From positions 49,323,621 through 49,387,620 of the forward strand of contig NC_089649.1 in assembly GCF_037042795.1 (NCBI RefSeq): DNA of 64,000 bases, written 5' to 3'. Made by a program: the position numbers and the translations under genes. The notes beneath the pieces are model-generated. The model saw only the letters and a list, made by a program, of their open reading frames with translations, ran no database searches and was not told the origin of the DNA. Within the stretch, counting starts at the first letter, position 1; every line of letters starts with the position of its first letter. Below are positions 59,953 to 64,000 of this stretch, piece by piece. This DNA comes from Molothrus aeneus. Lineage: Eukaryota; Chordata; Aves; Passeriformes; Icteridae.

Positions 59953-62833
59953 AACAGCATTGCAGAGAAGATATGTCAGGTCATAGTCTAAAAAGTATAC
60001 TTGAACAAAACTAAAAGATTACCTAATTAATACCTTAAATATATTAACAAGAAATAATAATGCATCATTTAATAATCAAGTTTATTAAATTTGTAATAAG
60101 TACCTGGCCACTGTTTTTCATATTTGAAACCATGTCATCTACCAGACTGCAGCATTCCTAAGCCTGAAATTCATGAAAGGGCCCCAGGAGTTTTTTACTT
60201 CCTCTAAGATTTGGTTCTTCCAGGGTAAATGATAGTTTCTGCTAGTTGCTTCCTCTCTCACCTTCAGGGAATTTTTTTCCTTAAAGTAGTGATTTAAAAA
60301 ACACATAATGCCTGATACACTTTCAAATGCAAATGCAGTTTTGTCAACAAAACATGAATGTATATGCCAGGATTAAATATAACCAGAAAACATAAGATGG
60401 TATTTAACAGAGAGCAGAGAGAATCTGTGAGTTATTTGCAGAAGTCACATTTTACAGAGGTCAAATATTATGGAAATTTTTCAGTTCCTTTATCTCACCT
60501 GTTAGAACATCCTTAAATTTTTTTTTTAGGATGGATTAGAAATGCATCCTAACAAATTTCTATCTTCAGCAGGCAAGACACAAATTTCTTTTGCATCAAA
60601 GAAGAAATGCTTGGTTCCTGATATCTCACCTATTTCACACCAAAATCACTCTTTACTGAAGCTTACTTCACAGTGTCCAGAGGTCTCTTTTCAATGGCCA
60701 ATTTATCATTAGGAAATTATATTTGCTGTTTCTCCAGTATGATTTCATGTCCAAGCAATCAACATCTGGGAATTTATCTGCAGGAGCAGGTTTCTTGCCT
60801 ACTGAAGGACCCACCCTGGTACCTGCAGTGCACAAGAGGTTTTTCAGAAGTTGCAGAGTCCTTTCTGATAAAAAGGCAGTAAAAGCACAAGAAAAAAGCT
60901 CTTGTAGCGCAAAAAATTGGACTATAGTCCTTTGACTTAGTGCATACTCCATTTAGAGTTGCCATTTCTGACAGTGGGCAGGTAGGTGAGTGTGGCCACT
61001 GTAGAGCACATCCAGAGCTTCATGAGTGGCAGTCAGCCAGCCTGGACCACAGGTAGGATGGCACCCATCTGTAATGGGGACATTATTTTAAAGCTTTCAC
61101 ACATCCCATAATCAAGGCAAATTGAAGCCAAAAGTATCACCTTGAGGTAGGTTGCAGAACTGGAAAATATAGCTGCAGCAAAGGCAAGCCACCCCATGGT
61201 TTGTTCCTCAACTTCACAAGATTTTGGGAAGAAGGAGAGGCACAGTCCTACTGCCTCCTGGTTATGAGCCTTTTAAAACATTTATTATTAATTTGGTCCT
61301 TAGAAAGGGATTTAGAACTTGGATATGTGTTTTAATTGTAAACAGGTAAAGCAGTCAGATTTACTTAGCCCTGAAACCTGACTGAGAAACAAAAGAATAT
61401 TTTACATCCCTCCTTTCTTATTCTGACCTCCTGGGTCTGTTTCTCTAGGCAGTCTTGCAATATGAGTGTTTGTAAATAAAACCACATGGACCACCATGCC
61501 TGATGTTGGGAGTGTGGACAGAAAAACTGCTGGCACCCTACCCATGAAAAGTAATTTCATTAAATAAAATTGGTAAATTGTGAGAGTGTCTGAAATAGAA
61601 GTAAAAAGGAAATAATATTTGCTGGAAATATGACCGTCCTCCTCACAATAAAACTATTTTTCTGGTAGAAAAATAAGAAAATTATTAAAACTTTTTTAAA
61701 AAATAGAGGAACTGCTAACACAATAAGCTGCAATTTATATGAAAAGGATCCTTTTTGCTTCTCCAGGGCATTAGAGTTCCTCATCCATTTCTCTAGACTA
61801 CATTTGTTAACTCTGAAATAGCTCAAAGGACTTGGAGAATTTTAAAAGCATTGAAAAGTCTGCAAGAAAAAAAGTGAAGCAACATTTTTATCTCTTTCCC
61901 ACCTGCTTTCAGCAGGTGTGTGCAGTCAGACTGCATAGCTTTTATGCATTGTAAAGCTTACATAATTTAGACTTCATGCTCTACACGTTTCAAATTGGTT
62001 TGACCCCTTCCTCTCCCAGGAACACACAAGTGCACAAATGAATTTTTGCTGTATTTTTCAAATCCATGTATGCTCTAATTTATTCAGAGTTGTCTTTTAG
62101 AGCATTTTAAAAAGCATTTTAATTAATGTTTCAGAGAGAAACCTTCCTCACAATTTTTTGGTGAAGAACCAAGCATAAAAGGGACTCTGTGTGCATATTG
62201 CATATTTTGTTGCAATGTTCCTTTTTCTGGACATAAACTGACTGCCTAGAAATTTTTTCATGCCTCAATGACTGAATGGCAAAAATGTATGTATTTAATT
62301 ATTCAACTCTACTTTATTGAATGACTTAAAACAACATCCTCATAAATAAGGGGCCATCAAGGAGTTTGAAGGTTTTTTCTGCCTTTGTTCAACTACCATT
62401 TCCAATGCAGAAGGAGAATTCTCAGCTGACTGCATGAGCTGAGGATTGTGCTGTCTTCCTTATTACTATTTGGACATAAGAGGAAGACAAGAACAGAGTA
62501 GAAAGCAAAAATTCTCCAAGAACTCCTGGCTAATCTAAGATCTATGCAGCTAAACTGAAGTTGGGAAATCCCAAGGCTATTTCATACCACTTTGAGCCAA
62601 CATGGCATATATGATCCTGTAAAGGACAAGAAAGATGTTATCTGTTTCTAATTATTCTATCATTTGCTCTTTGAAACAGTTTTTGAAAATAACTTGGACC
62701 AATTATTGCACAGGTGGCCTTGATTTTCCTTACCACAAAATAGAACATTTTCCATTCATTTGAATTGAAAATTACTTTAAATAAAATGGGCACACCTAAC
62801 AAGTTGCTCAGTGGCAGTCCATATCTACACCTT
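59953..62833. other. AT-rich non-coding DNA, nothing recognised
   Basis: No gene, RNA or transposon was recognised. Four overlapping frames at 60668-60965 on both strands (up to 94 codons) and 61560-61826 match nothing I know and have no supporting context. Confidence 0.55.
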
Positions 62834-62912
62834 TGAATAGAATCATGGAATCACAGAATCAAAAAATGGTTTGGTTTGAAAGGGACATTAAAAATTACCT
62901 AGTTTGAGCCCC
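62834..62912 (-). mobile_element. CR1 LINE 3' terminus fragment, minus strand
   Basis: The plus strand reads GAATCATGGAATCACAGAAT and then TGGTTTGGTTTGAAAGGGAC, the reverse complement of the CR1 3' end with its short tail repeat. Only about 80 bases remain before similarity ends at GAGCCCC, so this copy is severely 5'-truncated. Confidence 0.92.
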
Positions 62913-63623
62913 ACTATAATAATCAGTTACAATCAGTAGTTACACTGATTATAAACAGTAGAACAGTAAGGAATAGTTTGATACCTTAACTTAGACATAT
63001 AAGGATCTCAAAAAAGTTGTCAGCATTGTGAGAGGATTGGTTTTGCTGAGAGGACAATTATCTGATTCTTTTTTGTCAGTGATTGTGGTTGAGAAAGGGA
63101 TGTACCAAAGAATGTCACATCATTTCTAATGTCATACTAAGTTTTCAGTGCAAAACTGAAGGGGAAAAAATAAAATTAGCGGAATTCAAGTGGGAAGGAA
63201 TCCCCATGGGTCCAACTGCCTTGTCAAAGCATTCCCAAAGTCAGTTTCAACTCCAAAGTTTTACCACATTCCTCAGGGTCATATCCTGTCAAGTGCTGAA
63301 TAAATCCCAGGACAGATATAGTAAAACCTCTTTGGGCAGAATTAATGAGAACTTTGAATTAGTCAATGCAAATGCAGATAAATTGGTCAATACAAATAAA
63401 GTGAAAAGAGAAAGGAAAAGAAAACAAAATAAAACTGGTCTGGAGAGGAAACTCTTTGAGCTTTCAGACTGGACTCAGTCAGTGTTACCTTTGAAAGCAT
63501 AGATCACAGTCTGACTCAAAAACCATGTTTCCTCTGAATTAATTTTTGGTTAGTTACTCACTTGGTTTTAGATTTGGACAGGAGATTACTCAGCAGTAAT
63601 TTTGTGAAGCCATTTTTATACAT
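62913..63623. other. Non-coding spacer with the longest open frame of the window
   Basis: A 139-codon plus-strand frame (63083-63502) starts at TTG rather than ATG. It is rich in Lys, Asn and Ser, has no recognisable domain and no nearby promoter. I regard it as chance. A 9-bp inverted repeat (62919-62927 with 62944-62952, ATAATCAGT and ACTGATTAT) lies just after the CR1 fragment. Confidence 0.5.
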
Positions 63624-63690
63624 AATCACAGAAGGGTTGAGGTTGGAAAGGGTCTCTGGACATCATCTGGTTCAATCACTCTGATCCAGA
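63624..63690 (-). mobile_element. CR1 LINE 3' terminus fragment, minus strand
   Basis: The plus strand reads AATCACAGAAGGGTTGAGGT, then TGGAAAGGGTCTCTGGACAT and CATCTGGTTCAATCACTCTG, the reverse complement of a CR1 3' end of a different subtype from that at 62834. Similarity ends near 63690. The frame at 63626-63823 overlaps it and is noise. Confidence 0.92.
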
Positions 63691-64000
63691 ATGGAAACTT
63701 GCTGTCATGGCTAGCTGACAGAAAGGAATGAATTTCATATTTCCTGTGTATTGAATTCTGTTTGAGAGAAAAGAAATTAAATATGTTTTCTACTGTTAAT
63801 GAAAACCTTGTATCTATGTGCATCCTCCCAAAAAATCACTGGAAAAACTTTCATTATATTCCAAGAGAATGGATTCATATTCAGGGTAAGATGTTTTTAA
63901 AAAATGGAATTTCAGATTAGATTCAGAGAAAAAGACACTGGTACTTTTTTTAGGCTTTTGTTCAGAATAATTTCACAGACTGAAGCAGATTGATATTTGT
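63691..64000. other. AT-rich non-coding DNA at window end
   Basis: Nothing was recognised in the last 310 bases. Confidence 0.55.

Noticed and set aside
63083..63502. Longest open frame, 139 codons, plus strand
   Set aside because: It starts at TTG, is Lys/Asn/Ser-rich, matches no family I know, has no promoter or splice context, and lies between CR1 fragments. A chance frame is the simplest reading.
1..64000. CRISPR arrays, operons, prophage or bacterial gene clusters
   Set aside because: No regularly spaced repeats with unique spacers, no long tandem reading frames and no ribosome-binding-site pattern. The repeats are avian retroelements.

Overview
The window looks like AT-rich, gene-free nuclear DNA from a bird, most likely a songbird. 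The evidence is the interspersed repeats. There are several CR1 (chicken repeat 1) LINE copies with the family's avian 3' sequence and its ATTCTGTGATTCT-type tail. There are also three long terminal repeats (LTRs) of types I recognise from avian, especially songbird, genomes. I found no protein-coding gene, no rRNA or tRNA, no CRISPR array and no CpG island. All open reading frames are short (at most about 139 codons). Many lie inside repeats or low-complexity DNA, or begin at a non-ATG codon, and none resembles a protein I know. The DNA could be intergenic or lie inside a very long intron.

Layout. 1-638 is a minus-strand CR1 cut by the window edge. 3682-4750 is an old plus-strand LTR butted against a plus-strand CR1; the LTR carries an expanded CCCRT pentamer array just upstream of its TATA position. 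9399-9975 is a solo LTR of the same family in the opposite orientation. 11335-11360 is a short interstitial telomeric repeat. 20953-21062 is a minisatellite. 22134-22461 is a plus-strand CR1 with an internal deletion. 27195-27291 is a (CA)n plus 12-mer AT satellite. 38450-38632, 41550-42580 and 58880-59952 are three very old, heavily diverged CR1 relics, all on the plus strand. The middle one is interrupted by a tract of 156 bases made only of A and C. 42859-43005 is a 74-bp tandem duplication. 57365-58049 is a solo LTR with a perfect 5-bp target-site duplication. 62834-62912 and 63624-63690 are two short minus-strand CR1 3' ends.

Between these lies AT-rich single-copy-looking sequence. A few stretches (about 30.75, 32.4-32.66 and 34.2 kb) hold clustered motifs like those in bird developmental enhancers or insulators; this is inference only. 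I see no new multi-gene system. The most unusual items are the A/C-only tract inside an ancient CR1, the telomeric repeat, and the pentamer expansion in an LTR promoter. All repeat identities rest on recalled consensus sequences, not on a database search.
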